NCBI GenBank assembly: GCA_964371025.1
Contig: CAYJKH010000004.1
Location: 62,001-126,000 of the forward strand
Source of the DNA: CAYJDP01 sp964371025
GTDB lineage: Bacteria; Bacillota_I; Bacilli_A; RF39; UBA660
Direction of reading: 5' to 3'
DNA: 64,000 nt
The position numbers and the translations under genes were made by a program. Positions 1-8,734 of the stretch are shown in pieces (positions within the stretch are counted from its first letter, which is position 1; each line of letters begins with the position of its first letter). Below the pieces are notes generated by a model that searched no databases, was not told the DNA's origin, and saw only the letters and a list, made by a program, of their open reading frames with translations.

Positions 1-1238
1 TATGTGATAAAACATGTTTCTACGCTGAATCTGGCGGTCAAGTAGGAGATACTGGTATGATTATTGGTGAAAACTTTAAAGCTCGTGTATTAGATGTATT
101 TAAGGCTCCAAATGGACAACATGTTCATGCTATTAAAATGTTATCTGGAACTATAACTGAAAATAACTCTTGTGAACTAGTAATTGATAAAGCAAGAAGA
201 GGAGCAATAGAAAAAAATCATTCAACAGCCCATATCTTAATGTATACACTTCGCGAAATACTAGGAGAAAATGTTAAACAAGCAGGTTCTTTTGTAAATG
301 AAGATAAATTAAGATTTGATTTTACTTATCCTAATAAAATTTCAGAAGAAAAAATTATTAAAATAGAAGATACTATTAATAATCACATTTCTAAAAATTC
401 AATTTGCTCAACTGAAACAACGACATTAGAACAAGCCGAAAAATTAGGGGCACTAGCATTTTTTGAAGAAAAATACACAGATGTTGTAAGAGTAGTTAAA
501 CTAGGGAAATCCATTGAATTATGCGGTGGTACTCACGTAGCTAATACTAAAGATATTAAAAAAATAGCAATAACTGATTTAGAATCTAAGGGAAGTAATG
601 TTTATAGAATTGAAATAATAAATGAAACTAAATTTGAAAAAGCTTTTTTTGAAATTTTAAAACCTTATAATGATGCAATTATCAAATTATTAATGAAATC
701 AAAAGATATAATTGAAAAAGCTAGATTAGAAAATATAAATCTAGATTTTAATGTTAATGTTGAAAAAGTACCAGGAAATTCATATAATGATATTATTTTT
801 TCTCGTAATCAATTATCATATATAACAGCTGAAGTTAAAGATTTAGAAAAAAAATATTTACAATTAAAAGAACAAGAGTCTTTAAAATCACTTAACTCTT
901 ATACTGATGAAATAGTTAATGTAAATAATAAAAATATTTTAATTCAAACAGTAAGTAATCAAGATAATGAAATATTAAAAACAATTACAGATACTTTAGC
1001 TAATAAATATGAAAACATTTCTATTTTATTATTTAATATTCATAATGATAGTGTTAACTTTATTGGAAAAAGTAATGATAAAAGTGTAAATATAGGATAT
1101 ATCATTAAAGAAATAAGTAATATTTGTAATGGAAATGGTGGAGGAAGTGCTAGTTTTGGTAGAGGTGGATCTAAAGAAATTATTAATTTAGATAAAGCTA
1201 TTAATTTTGCAAATACTACACTAAGAAGTAATGAATAA
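1..1238 (+). CDS. alaS: Alanine--tRNA ligase, 3' part (5' end outside window)
   Basis: C-terminal part of alanyl-tRNA synthetase, which charges tRNA-Ala and clears mischarged Ser/Gly in cis. The reading frame is open from base 3, so the gene begins upstream and lacks its catalytic domain here; about 412 residues are visible. The first visible residues contain the FYAESGGQVGDTG segment that precedes the editing domain. The editing-site zinc ligands are present: HSTAH at 219-233 and the CGGTH motif at 522-536. The C-terminal DHHA1 part ends in a glycine-rich stretch (GNGGGSASFGRGG). It overlaps holA by 8 bp, so the two are translated from one message. Nothing looks degraded; truncation is only by the window edge. 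Confidence 0.97.
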   Translation, partial: CDKTCFYAESGGQVGDTGMIIGENFKARVLDVFKAPNGQHVHAIKMLSGTITENNSCELVIDKARRGAIEKNHSTAHILMYTLREILGENVKQAGSFVNEDKLRFDFTYPNKISEEKIIKIEDTINNHISKNSICSTETTTLEQAEKLGALAFFEEKYTDVVRVVKLGKSIELCGGTHVANTKDIKKIAITDLESKGSNVYRIEIINETKFEKAFFEILKPYNDAIIKLLMKSKDIIEKARLENINLDFNVNVEKVPGNSYNDIIFSRNQLSYITAEVKDLEKKYLQLKEQESLKSLNSYTDEIVNVNNKNILIQTVSNQDNEILKTITDTLANKYENISILLFNIHNDSVNFIGKSNDKSVNIGYIIKEISNICNGNGGGSASFGRGGSKEIINLDKAINFANTTLRSNE

Positions 1239-2163
1239 TTATTTACTAGAAAGTGATAACTATATATTAATTAATAATTTCATAAATGAAATAATATTAA
1301 AAAAGGATTTTTCTAATATTGATAAAAATATTTATAATTTAACTAATGTAGCGCTAATTGATGCTATTAATGATTTAGATACTTATAGTTTTTTTGATAC
1401 AAAGAAAACTATTATTATAAATAATATTGAATTTAAAGATGTAAGGGAAGAGGAATTAAATTTATTAATAAATTATTTAAATAAACCACATGATGATAAT
1501 TTATTAATAATAACTACTCCCAAAATGGATGAGAGAAAAAAAGTATATAAAGCAATTAAATCATTAACAAATTATAATAAGTTAATACCAGATATAAAAG
1601 GATTTGCAAAAGAAAAGTTAAAAGATTATAAAATAGATAGTGATGCACTTAAAACATTACTAGAATATTCTAATGATAATATCGATAAACTATATAATGA
1701 TATTAATATATTAAAAGCTTATAAAATAGAAGAAAAAGAAATATTAAAAGAAGATATTATAGATGCTTTATTTTATTTAGTAAAAGAAGATAAAGATTTA
1801 TCATTTGAATTTGTTAGATACTTATCAAAAAAAGATATTAAAAATACTCTTTATTCTTATGAAAAATTAGAACTACAAGGAGTAGAACCGATTGCTATAT
1901 TAGGACTTATTGCAAGTCAACTTAGAATAATATATAAAGTTAAAATACTAAGTAGTAGACAACTAAATAATGAAGATATGAAAAATATCTTAAATGAAAA
2001 AACCACATTTCGAATCAATAAAACAAAAGAAGTAATAAATAACTTTTCTAAAGCTGAACTATTAGAATTATTTAAAGCTTTAAGAGATTTAGATATAAAA
2101 ATGAAGAGTACTGATATAGATAAACATCATCTAATTAAAATGTTTATATTACAAATAAAATAA
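1231..2163 (+). CDS. holA: DNA polymerase III subunit delta
   Basis: HolA is the clamp-loader subunit that opens the beta sliding clamp during replication. The 310-aa length fits the family, as does the N-terminal pattern MNNYLLESDNYILINNFINE followed by an LNKPHDDNLLIITTPKMDERKK-like segment typical of the family, and the C-terminal helical region with IAILGLIASQLRII. The ATG lies inside the alaS 3' end, so it is translationally coupled to alaS. The gene converges on rarA with only 11 bp between the stop codons; a short hairpin covers the gap. Confidence 0.88.
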   Translation: MNNYLLESDNYILINNFINEIILKKDFSNIDKNIYNLTNVALIDAINDLDTYSFFDTKKTIIINNIEFKDVREEELNLLINYLNKPHDDNLLIITTPKMDERKKVYKAIKSLTNYNKLIPDIKGFAKEKLKDYKIDSDALKTLLEYSNDNIDKLYNDINILKAYKIEEKEILKEDIIDALFYLVKEDKDLSFEFVRYLSKKDIKNTLYSYEKLELQGVEPIAILGLIASQLRIIYKVKILSSRQLNNEDMKNILNEKTTFRINKTKEVINNFSKAELLELFKALRDLDIKMKSTDIDKHHLIKMFILQIK

Positions 2164-2189
2164 AAAGAAAGTAATTATTTACTTTCTTT
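2164..2189. terminator. Bidirectional terminator holA/rarA
   Basis: Perfect 11-bp inverted repeat 2164-2174 / 2179-2189 with a 4-base loop and T-rich flanks on both sides. It overlaps the rarA stop codon and follows the holA stop directly, so it can end both converging transcripts. AT-rich stem, so strength is uncertain. Confidence 0.55.
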
Positions 2190-3389
2190 AAATTTTTCTA
2201 TTTTATCATATACTTCTTTTAAGTGTTTTTCATATCCTAACTCTTTTGGTATATAATATTTTCTATTTTTAATAGAATTAGGTAAATAAGTTTGTTTAAC
2301 CATCACATTGGGATAATCATGAGGATAAATATAAGTTGGGCTATTAGTCTTTATTTGTTTTGGAATAGTAGAAGTATTTTCGTCTTTTATATCTTCTAAG
2401 GCACTAGCAATAGCTAAATAAGCAGTATTACTCTTAGGAGATAGAGCCATTTCAATTACGATTTGACTAATTATAATTCTAGCTTCTGGCATGCCAACTC
2501 GAAGAGCAGCATTAATAGCAGCGTCCAGACGAGGACCCATATCAATATTAGCAAGTCCGATGTCTTCGTATGCAATAACCGATAATCTTCGGAATATTGA
2601 TTCTAAATCTCCTTGAGTAATAAGTCTTGCAACGTAGTGAATACTAGCATTAACATCGCTTCCTCGAATAGATTTTTGTAAACCACTTAATACATCATAA
2701 TGATATTCATCGCTTTTATCAGAATAAAAGACTGCCTTGCTATTAATTAACTTAATTACATCTATATCAATTACTTTTTCATCTGTAATAAAAGCTATTT
2801 CTAATAGGTTATAAGCATATCTTAAATCATTTCCAGATACTTTAGCAATTAAAGATACTGCTTCATCTGTTATAGTTTTATCTTTAAACTCTTCTAATAA
2901 GCTTGCTTTTTTCAATCCTTTGATTATATCCTGATTAGTAAGTTCATATAATTCGAATAAATGACAACGACTTCTAATAGCGGGATTGATAGAGTGGTAA
3001 GGATTGGATGAGGTTAATCCAATTAATATAATTAAACCACTTTCTATTACTGGTAATAAAATATCTTGTTTATCTTTATTAAGTCTATGAATTTCATCCA
3101 TTATTAAAATGATTGAGCCATACATTTTAGCTTCTTCAATTACAATATCTAAATCCTTTTTTGTATTGCTAACAGCATTTAAAAAACGATATCTCATATC
3201 AAGGTCGTTTACTAAAGCATGAGCAATTGAGGTTTTTCCAATACCAGGTTTTCCAAATAAAATTAAAGAAAATAGTTTTTTACTTTTAACTAGATTAGTT
3301 AATATTTTATTTTCTCCTATTAAATGAGATTGTCCAATTATATCATCCAATGTTACTGGTTTTAATCTTTGAGCTAATGGTTTGTTCAT
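2175..3389 (-). CDS. rarA: Replication-associated recombination protein A (AAA+ ATPase)
   Basis: RarA/MgsA is a clamp-loader-like AAA+ ATPase acting at stalled replication forks. The protein starts MNKPLAQRLKP and has DDIIGQSHL, a Walker A (GKPGIGKTS), a Walker B (DEIHRL), sensor region TSSNPYHSINPAIRSRC and the C-terminal MgsA oligomerisation region with KSIRGSDVNASIHYVARL and AYEDIGLA. An upstream in-frame ATG at 3401 lies within the ribosome binding site; GGAGG five bases before the ATG at 3389 sets the start. Length 404 aa is typical. It is a single-gene transcript on this strand. Confidence 0.95.
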   Translation of the reverse strand: MNKPLAQRLKPVTLDDIIGQSHLIGENKILTNLVKSKKLFSLILFGKPGIGKTSIAHALVNDLDMRYRFLNAVSNTKKDLDIVIEEAKMYGSIILIMDEIHRLNKDKQDILLPVIESGLIILIGLTSSNPYHSINPAIRSRCHLFELYELTNQDIIKGLKKASLLEEFKDKTITDEAVSLIAKVSGNDLRYAYNLLEIAFITDEKVIDIDVIKLINSKAVFYSDKSDEYHYDVLSGLQKSIRGSDVNASIHYVARLITQGDLESIFRRLSVIAYEDIGLANIDMGPRLDAAINAALRVGMPEARIIISQIVIEMALSPKSNTAYLAIASALEDIKDENTSTIPKQIKTNSPTYIYPHDYPNVMVKQTYLPNSIKNRKYYIPKELGYEKHLKEVYDKIEKFKESK

Positions 3390-3458
3390 AAAGGCCTCCA
3401 TAAATATATTTTAACATAAAAGTTTATTTAATAATAGTAGAACAAGTAGATAGCAAAA

Positions 3459-3487
3459 TTGACAAAAATGTTGAAAAATGGTATTAT
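3459..3487 (+). promoter_or_regulatory. Sigma-A promoter of the 3.5-5.6 kb operon
   Basis: TTGACA at 3459-3464, 17-bp spacer, TATTAT at 3482-3487. The -35 is a full consensus match and the -10 has one mismatch. It sits just upstream of AAGGAG at 3497-3502 and would drive the three genes to the terminator at 5634. Confidence 0.75.
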
Positions 3488-3514
3488 AACCGCTATAAGG
3501 AGTTGAAAAGGGTT

Positions 3515-3751
3515 ATGGAAATAGAAGATGTAGTTAAATTTGAAAATAATGAGTACTATGTACTAGATAAAATGACTTATGAAAATATGGAACTTTTCTG
3601 CCTGGTTTTACTGAAAAATGATGAACCAACAGAAACGATAAGACTGGTAGAATATAAAAATAATAATTTATATGAACCATCTAAAGATATAATGGGAAAA
3701 ATTATGCCTTTATTTGTTCAAAATATATTAGAAAGTGCTAATAATAATTAG
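3515..3751 (+). CDS. Small DUF1292-like protein
   Basis: 78-aa acidic cytosolic protein of unknown function. The pattern (short beta-strand-rich core with N-YYVLDK, an LFCLVLLKNDEPTE stretch and an aromatic-poor helical tail) resembles the DUF1292 family and is shared with the products at 5386-5628 and 11531-11764. An in-frame TTG at 3503 directly abuts the Shine-Dalgarno AAGGAG (3497-3502) and cannot be used, so ATG 3515, 12 bases after it, is taken as the start. It is the first gene of a three-gene operon; 15 bp separate it from the membrane protein that follows. Function cannot be assigned; the family link is from reading by eye. Confidence 0.7.
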   Translation: MEIEDVVKFENNEYYVLDKMTYENMELFCLVLLKNDEPTETIRLVEYKNNNLYEPSKDIMGKIMPLFVQNILESANNN

Positions 3752-3766
3752 TATTAGGGGGATAAA

Positions 3767-5362
3767 ATGAACGAAAATAATAATTATATATCAACAACAG
3801 GAATAACAGAAGAATATGCAAAACAAGCAGAAGACTTTGTAAATTCTGTTATTAATCAAAATGAACCTGTTAATACTAATGTGTACTCATCAACAACAGG
3901 AACATCAGAAGAATATGCAAAACAAGCAGAAGACTTTGTAAATTCTATTATTAATCCAGAGTTGGAAACTTCTAAAGAAAATGATGAATTAAACAATAGA
4001 TATAGTATGAGTAGCCCTATAACTCTGTCAATGTTAATTGATAAGATGGATAGTAAAATGATAGAATTATATAATCAATCGGTAGAAGCTACGCTAATTG
4101 AAGAAAAGAAAGTACAATATTTTGAAGCGATTGAAAAAGTAGTTATCAATCGTTTAGAAGAAGCTAAAAAAATAGTTGTTGATTATAATACTGGGGAATC
4201 TTATATTTCCAAGGAATTATTTAGAGAAGCTTTAAATATAATTAATTATAATGATAATTTAAAAGAAATTGAAAAAGCTTGCGAAGTATACGGATTTGAA
4301 AAATATCAAAAAATCAGCTATACGGATCTTATGCAAACTCATGAAAAATTAATTAAAGAAGATGTTATTTATAATTCTAATGCTGATAAATTAGAGTATT
4401 ATGCAGAAGTTTTAGAAAATAAAATAAAAAAAGATGAAGTTGATTATAAAGTGTGGACAGCAGGATTAGCTCGAACAACTAGTGATAATAAAGAAAAAGT
4501 AAGTATTGCAAAAACTATAAATCCTAATGGTGCTGATACAGTTGATAATCCAATTGTACCAGTGGAAGCAAAGCCGATTGTACCAGTATCCTCTAATTTT
4601 GAAAAGGTAAATAAAAAAATAGATAAAGATAAAGTAAAACGTATACTAATAGGAGCGTTGGCAGGAGCTGGATTAAGCTTATTAGTAGGAAGTGTTCCTA
4701 TTGTTGTTACATCTGCTATTATTTTAGCAACTGGTAAATTTTTAAAATCACAAATAAAACCAGAAAATGTTATAGTTTCTATAGAAAATGATGAAAATTT
4801 AAAACAAAAATTAAACCATAAACTTCATGATTTTGTTTTAAATGGAAATTTAGATAAGACACTGGACTTTGTTAAAGGAGCTGCGATTGGGGCTGCTGCT
4901 ACGGGAATTATTGAAACAGGAATTCAGCATGCTATGACAAACGGCGATAGCGGTTCATCGAGTATATCAGATGTGGTAAACAAAGCAGAAGCAAATTTTT
5001 CGAATTTAGAAGTTCCAACAGAACCTTCTAATCCATATGATTCAATTCAAATAGGTGAGTCTATTGATTCATATAATATAACAGAAGGATATAATTCTTC
5101 TAATATGGCAGTTGATGATGTAAATGTAGAATCACTTAATTCAGAGTATGTAAATGGAGAAAACAGTGAAATAGGAAGATTTGCTATATTAGATGATGCG
5201 GGAAGTGTAGAGCAAATTATTAGTGAAGAAGGAGTTAGTGCTTCTGATTTAATTGATCAAGGATATAATCCTGATAATATAGCAATTGATGTTCAAAATA
5301 CATCGGGTGAATCACAGGCATGGACAAATATTGATCAGTATACTCAAGGTAAATCAAGATAA
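3767..5362 (+). CDS. 531-aa membrane protein with duplicated N-terminal repeats
   Basis: Family not recognised. The N-terminus holds two copies of a roughly 34-residue unit built on STTG-EEYAKQAEDFVNS; the DNA is nearly identical over about 66 bp (near 3790-3856 and 3892-3958). A charged helical middle part follows. Residues about 290-325 form a glycine-rich hydrophobic stretch (ILIGALAGAGLSLLVG then VVTSAIILATG), and a further small Gly/Ala-rich hydrophobic segment (GAAIGAAATGIIE) lies near 370-385. The last 140 residues are acidic, Asn/Ser-rich and low in complexity. There is no signal peptide, so the N-terminus is probably cytosolic. It is flanked by two DUF1292-like proteins in the same operon. 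RBS AGGGGG precedes the ATG. Confidence 0.75.
   Translation: MNENNNYISTTGITEEYAKQAEDFVNSVINQNEPVNTNVYSSTTGTSEEYAKQAEDFVNSIINPELETSKENDELNNRYSMSSPITLSMLIDKMDSKMIELYNQSVEATLIEEKKVQYFEAIEKVVINRLEEAKKIVVDYNTGESYISKELFREALNIINYNDNLKEIEKACEVYGFEKYQKISYTDLMQTHEKLIKEDVIYNSNADKLEYYAEVLENKIKKDEVDYKVWTAGLARTTSDNKEKVSIAKTINPNGADTVDNPIVPVEAKPIVPVSSNFEKVNKKIDKDKVKRILIGALAGAGLSLLVGSVPIVVTSAIILATGKFLKSQIKPENVIVSIENDENLKQKLNHKLHDFVLNGNLDKTLDFVKGAAIGAAATGIIETGIQHAMTNGDSGSSSISDVVNKAEANFSNLEVPTEPSNPYDSIQIGESIDSYNITEGYNSSNMAVDDVNVESLNSEYVNGENSEIGRFAILDDAGSVEQIISEEGVSASDLIDQGYNPDNIAIDVQNTSGESQAWTNIDQYTQGKSR
3790..3958 (+). repeat. Tandem in-frame coding repeat (2 x ~102 bp spacing)
   Basis: Two nearly identical blocks about 102 bp apart encode the duplicated segment at the N-terminus of the 531-aa protein. 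The core TCAACAACAGGAA then GAATATGCAAAACAAGCAG is found in both. The few differences between copies suggest a recent duplication. Confidence 0.85.
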
Positions 5363-5385
5363 TTTTTTAGTGAAAAGGGGAAATT

Positions 5386-5628
5386 ATGAAAGATAAAGTT
5401 ATATCATTAAATAATGGTAATCAAGTATTTGTAGTAGAAGAAGTTAATTACTTAAATAGAAAATTTGCTTTTTGTAATATTATTAGAGACAATAATCCCA
5501 CAGAACAATATGTTGTTTTAGAAGTTATTGTAGAAAATGATGTTTTACAAGTAAGAGATATTCAAGATAAAAATATAATTGATAATGTATCAGTTTTAAT
5601 AACAAAACAATTACAAAATAGAGCTTAA
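5386..5628 (+). CDS. Small DUF1292-like protein (second copy)
   Basis: 80-aa protein similar in plan to the one at 3515-3751: a short leader, NNGNQVFVVEEVNYLNRKFA, then an NNPTEQYVVLEV segment matching NDEPTETIRLVEY in the first copy, and a helical C-terminus. Strong RBS AAAGGGGAAATT before ATG. Last gene of the operon, followed at once by a good terminator. Function unknown; presumably works with the membrane protein between the two copies. Confidence 0.7.
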   Translation: MKDKVISLNNGNQVFVVEEVNYLNRKFAFCNIIRDNNPTEQYVVLEVIVENDVLQVRDIQDKNIIDNVSVLITKQLQNRA

Positions 5629-5633
5629 ATACT

Positions 5634-5675
5634 ATACTCCATCTCATAAATGAGGTGGAGTATTTGCTTATTATT
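5634..5675 (+). terminator. Terminator of the DUF1292-like operon
   Basis: 13-bp stem 5634-5646 / 5651-5663 with a TAAA loop and one G-T pair, followed by a T-rich tract. Placed 5 bp after the stop of the third gene. Confidence 0.8.
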
Positions 5676-5707
5676 TTAATATATGAGATAATTATTATGG
5701 TGATTAG

Positions 5708-6595
5708 ATGAATATAGAAGATGCTAAAGATGATTTTATAAATTATTGTGTTTTTGAAAAAGGGTTGGCTAACCATACTAAGGATTCGTATTTAAATGAT
5801 TTAAAAATATATATTAATTATTTGAAGTCTAAAAAAATAGAGGATGCGCTTAATATAAGTGTAGATAATATAAAAGATTATTTAAAATATATTAATAATA
5901 AAGAAGTATCTACTATTGCACATAATCTTACAGTTATTAAAAGTTTTCATCAATATTTATATAAAAATAAACTAGTACTTGATGATGTTACTAGTTCAAT
6001 TAAACAACCTAAATTATTAAAAAAAATACCTAAAACTATTAGTGATAATGATATTGAAAAGTTATTAGATATTACCATTGAAAATAATTTTGATATAAGA
6101 AATAAAGCCATGTTAGAACTAATGTATTCATCAGGACTAAGAGTTAGTGAATTAGTGAATTTAGAGTTAAATGATATAAATATTGAAAATAATACTATTT
6201 TAATATATGGTAAGGGTAGTAAAGAAAGATTTTCCTTATTTTCAGAATATGCAAAGATTGCTCTTTTAAATTATTTAAATATTAGAAATAGTTTATTAAA
6301 GGGGAAAATTACATCAAAAGTATTTTTAAATAATCATGGTACTGGGATAACTAGACAAGGTTTTTTTAAAATACTAAAGAAATTACTAGAAGAAAAGAAT
6401 TTAGATAGTAGTATATCTCCTCATACTTTAAGACATTCTTTTGCTACTCATTTACTAGAAAATGGAGCGGATTTAAGAAGTATTCAAGAATTATTAGGAC
6501 ATAGTGATATTTCTACTACTAAGATATATACTCATATAAGTGATAATAAAGTTAAGGAAGAATATGAAATGTTTCATACAAGATATAAGAGGTGA
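5708..6595 (+). CDS. xerD: Site-specific tyrosine recombinase XerD
   Basis: Tyrosine recombinase that resolves chromosome dimers at dif with its XerC partner. The 295-aa length is exact for the family. The N-terminal SAM-like core-binding domain covers roughly residues 1-90. Catalytic residues are all visible: R145 (SSGLRVSEL), H239 and R242 (PHTLRHSFATHL), H265 (LLGHSDI) and the nucleophile Y274 (TKIYTHI). RBS GGTGA precedes ATG. The downstream neighbour five bases away is deoB, the same pair (ripX-drm) found in Bacillus, which supports XerD over XerC. The gene ends in TGA. Confidence 0.9.
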   Translation: MNIEDAKDDFINYCVFEKGLANHTKDSYLNDLKIYINYLKSKKIEDALNISVDNIKDYLKYINNKEVSTIAHNLTVIKSFHQYLYKNKLVLDDVTSSIKQPKLLKKIPKTISDNDIEKLLDITIENNFDIRNKAMLELMYSSGLRVSELVNLELNDINIENNTILIYGKGSKERFSLFSEYAKIALLNYLNIRNSLLKGKITSKVFLNNHGTGITRQGFFKILKKLLEEKNLDSSISPHTLRHSFATHLLENGADLRSIQELLGHSDISTTKIYTHISDNKVKEEYEMFHTRYKR

Positions 6596-6600
6596 TTTAA

Positions 6601-7764
6601 ATGTTATATAAAAGAATATTTGTAATAGTCCTAGATTCTTTAGGAGTAGGAGAGGCACAAGATGCTATTAATTATGGTGATACAGGAGCTAATACTTTAG
6701 GAAATATTAAGGCCAACTATGATTTGTTTGTTCCAAACTTAGAAAAAATTGGATTTTTAGATACTATTAGTATGAGTGATAATCAAAATGTTGATGCTTA
6801 TTATACAATAGCTAAACCTAATAACGCTGGTAAAGATAGTATAAATGGTCATTATGAGATGTTTGGTGTTAAGAATACAATACCATTTCAAACCTATAAT
6901 AATGGCTTTACGTTTGAAATATTAAACAATATAGAGGAAATTACAGGTAGAAGAGTTCTTGGTAATAAAAGTGCTCAGCCAATTGATATAATTAATGAGT
7001 TAGGAGAAAGACAAGTTAATTATGGATCTTTGATAATATATACTTCTGCTAATTCAGATTTATCAATATCAGCCCATGAAGATTCTATTCCACTTCCAAC
7101 ACTATATCAATATGCAGAAAGTATTAGGGCTTTAACTTTAACTGAAGATTTTAGAATAGGAACAGTTACAGCAAGGCCTTTTACAGGAATTCCTGGTAAA
7201 TATAAATTAATTAATTCTGCTAAAAGAGAATATTCTCTAAAACCTCCTGCAAAGTCTGTTTTAGAGTCATTAGTAGAAAATAAGTATAATGTTATCGGAA
7301 TAGGGAAGATTAATAATTTAATGGCTGGAGTAGGGATAACTAAACAAATAAATGCTACTTCTAATGAAGAGGCTATTAATAAATTAAATGATATTATAGA
7401 TAAAGATTTTACAGGTCTATGTGTTACTAATTTATCAGACTTTGATACATATGGACATATGAGAGATTTAGAATCTTATGCTAATAAAATTGAAGAAGTT
7501 GATGTAGAAATATCTATGTTATTAAATAAAATAGAAAATGATGATTTAGTTATTATAACAGCAGATCATGGAAATGATCCAACATTTACTGGAAGTAATC
7601 ATACTAGAGAAAATGTTCCAGTAATTATATATTCTAGAGAATTTAAGCATCCTAAAAGACTAAAAGAATTTAATACTTTAGCTAATATTGGTGCAACTAT
7701 AGCCGATAATTTTAATATAGAACTACCTAAGATAGGTATAAGTATATTAGATGATTTAATGTAA
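6601..7764 (+). CDS. deoB: Phosphopentomutase
   Basis: Interconverts ribose/deoxyribose 1- and 5-phosphates in nucleoside salvage. An alkaline-phosphatase-superfamily metalloenzyme: N-terminal metal site VLDSLGVGEAQDA, a second site ENVPVI preceded by TADHGNDPTFTGSNHTRE, and NLSDFDTYGHMRD are all present; 387 aa is typical. The phosphorylated residue is Thr in the well-studied Bacillus enzyme (GKDT); here the motif reads GKDSINGHYE, so the candidate nucleophile is Ser80 and the following Trp is Tyr. Ser is chemically able to do this, so activity is likely retained. Cotranscribed with xerD and closed by a strong terminator. Confidence 0.93.
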   Translation: MLYKRIFVIVLDSLGVGEAQDAINYGDTGANTLGNIKANYDLFVPNLEKIGFLDTISMSDNQNVDAYYTIAKPNNAGKDSINGHYEMFGVKNTIPFQTYNNGFTFEILNNIEEITGRRVLGNKSAQPIDIINELGERQVNYGSLIIYTSANSDLSISAHEDSIPLPTLYQYAESIRALTLTEDFRIGTVTARPFTGIPGKYKLINSAKREYSLKPPAKSVLESLVENKYNVIGIGKINNLMAGVGITKQINATSNEEAINKLNDIIDKDFTGLCVTNLSDFDTYGHMRDLESYANKIEEVDVEISMLLNKIENDDLVIITADHGNDPTFTGSNHTRENVPVIIYSREFKHPKRLKEFNTLANIGATIADNFNIELPKIGISILDDLM

Positions 7765-7800
7765 AAAAAAGAACCCTATATATAACGAGGTTCTTTTTTA
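7765..7800. terminator. Terminator after deoB
   Basis: A-run plus GAACC at 7765-7775 pairs with GGTTC plus T-run at 7789-7799. Bidirectional; it can also end the converging transcript of the HTH gene. Confidence 0.85.
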
Positions 7801-7846
7801 ATTAATAATTGAAAGTTAACATAATATCAATTATAGGAAGTTGTAA

Positions 7847-8614
7847 TTATACTTTTCTAGATTGTATTTCTGCTATTTTTTCAAATACTTCTTTGGCATT
7901 ATCATCAGTTATTTTATTAAAACCTAATTCTCTTAATGCTAATACTTTAACTGTATTTAATTCCTGAGTACGAGATAAAATTTCTTCTTTTTTCTGTTCA
8001 ATATCTTCTACAAATCTTTGATGAGATTCTTTTACTTTATCTTTTTTTAAAGCTGTACCATCATTAAACATAGTTATGGCACTAAATAAGATACTTTCAA
8101 ATCTATATTGCTTATCTTCATCATATTCAAATTCTAAAGGATTAGTATGTCCTAAAGACTTAGATACATATGCTAGAATATATTTTAATTCTACATTAGT
8201 CTCCATAGCTTGAATAAAGTGGTATAAGAAGTTATACGTTGTATATGTTTCATCTGATGAATCATTAATAAGTTTTTCTTTTAAAATATTTATTAAATCT
8301 GTAAATAGGGCTTGTTCTTTCTTATTAACTCCCCTCATATCACAAAATAAATCACGAGAAGAATCATTAACACCTTCTTTTAATCTTTTTTCAACTTCAA
8401 TGATATAATCTCCACTTAAGTTAATATTTTTAATATCATTAATGGCCTCTAAATTTAATAAACTAAGTAATTTAACCGCTTTTTCTTTAGGCCAATCATT
8501 CATATTATCAATTGCTAAATAATTGTATAACATTTGTCTTGAAACTCCTAAATATTTAGCTAGTCTAACCTTACTAATTCCCAGTTCTGTTAATAAAACA
8601 TTTAATTCTTTCAT
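7847..8614 (-). CDS. Helix-turn-helix protein, possible autoregulated regulator
   Basis: 255-aa protein. Residues about 1-55 form an XRE-like helix-turn-helix: LTELGISKVRLAKYLGVSRQ, then LYNYL and NDWPKEKAVKLLSLLNL. The remaining 200 residues are helical and charged with no domain I recognise, perhaps for oligomerisation or a ligand. It is a single-gene unit with its own promoter (8637-8665), whose -35 area contains a tandem 8-bp repeat that could be a binding site for this or another regulator. RBS GGAGGGTAG. The target and signal are unknown. Confidence 0.75.
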   Translation of the reverse strand: MKELNVLLTELGISKVRLAKYLGVSRQMLYNYLAIDNMNDWPKEKAVKLLSLLNLEAINDIKNINLSGDYIIEVEKRLKEGVNDSSRDLFCDMRGVNKKEQALFTDLINILKEKLINDSSDETYTTYNFLYHFIQAMETNVELKYILAYVSKSLGHTNPLEFEYDEDKQYRFESILFSAITMFNDGTALKKDKVKESHQRFVEDIEQKKEEILSRTQELNTVKVLALRELGFNKITDDNAKEVFEKIAEIQSRKV

Positions 8615-8636
8615 AACATCTACCCTCCTAATAATA

Positions 8637-8665
8637 ATTTTACCAATCTAATGTCAAGTAGTCAA
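8637..8665 (-). promoter_or_regulatory. Promoter of the HTH gene
   Basis: On the minus strand TTGACT (8660-8665), 17-bp spacer, TAAAAT (8637-8642). A tandem repeat of TACTTGAC lies across the -35 (8653-8668 on the plus strand as GTCAAGTA twice), giving two overlapping TTGAC elements 8 bp apart. Confidence 0.55.
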
Positions 8666-8734
8666 GTAAGTATTTGTATAATGTTTTACATTTTTTAACA
8701 AACTAATAACTTAGGAGGCTATTCCCCTACTCTT

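Noticed and set aside
5525..5776. 83-codon minus-strand frame across the DUF1292-like gene and xerD start
   Set aside because: No RBS, overlaps two well-supported genes and a terminator.
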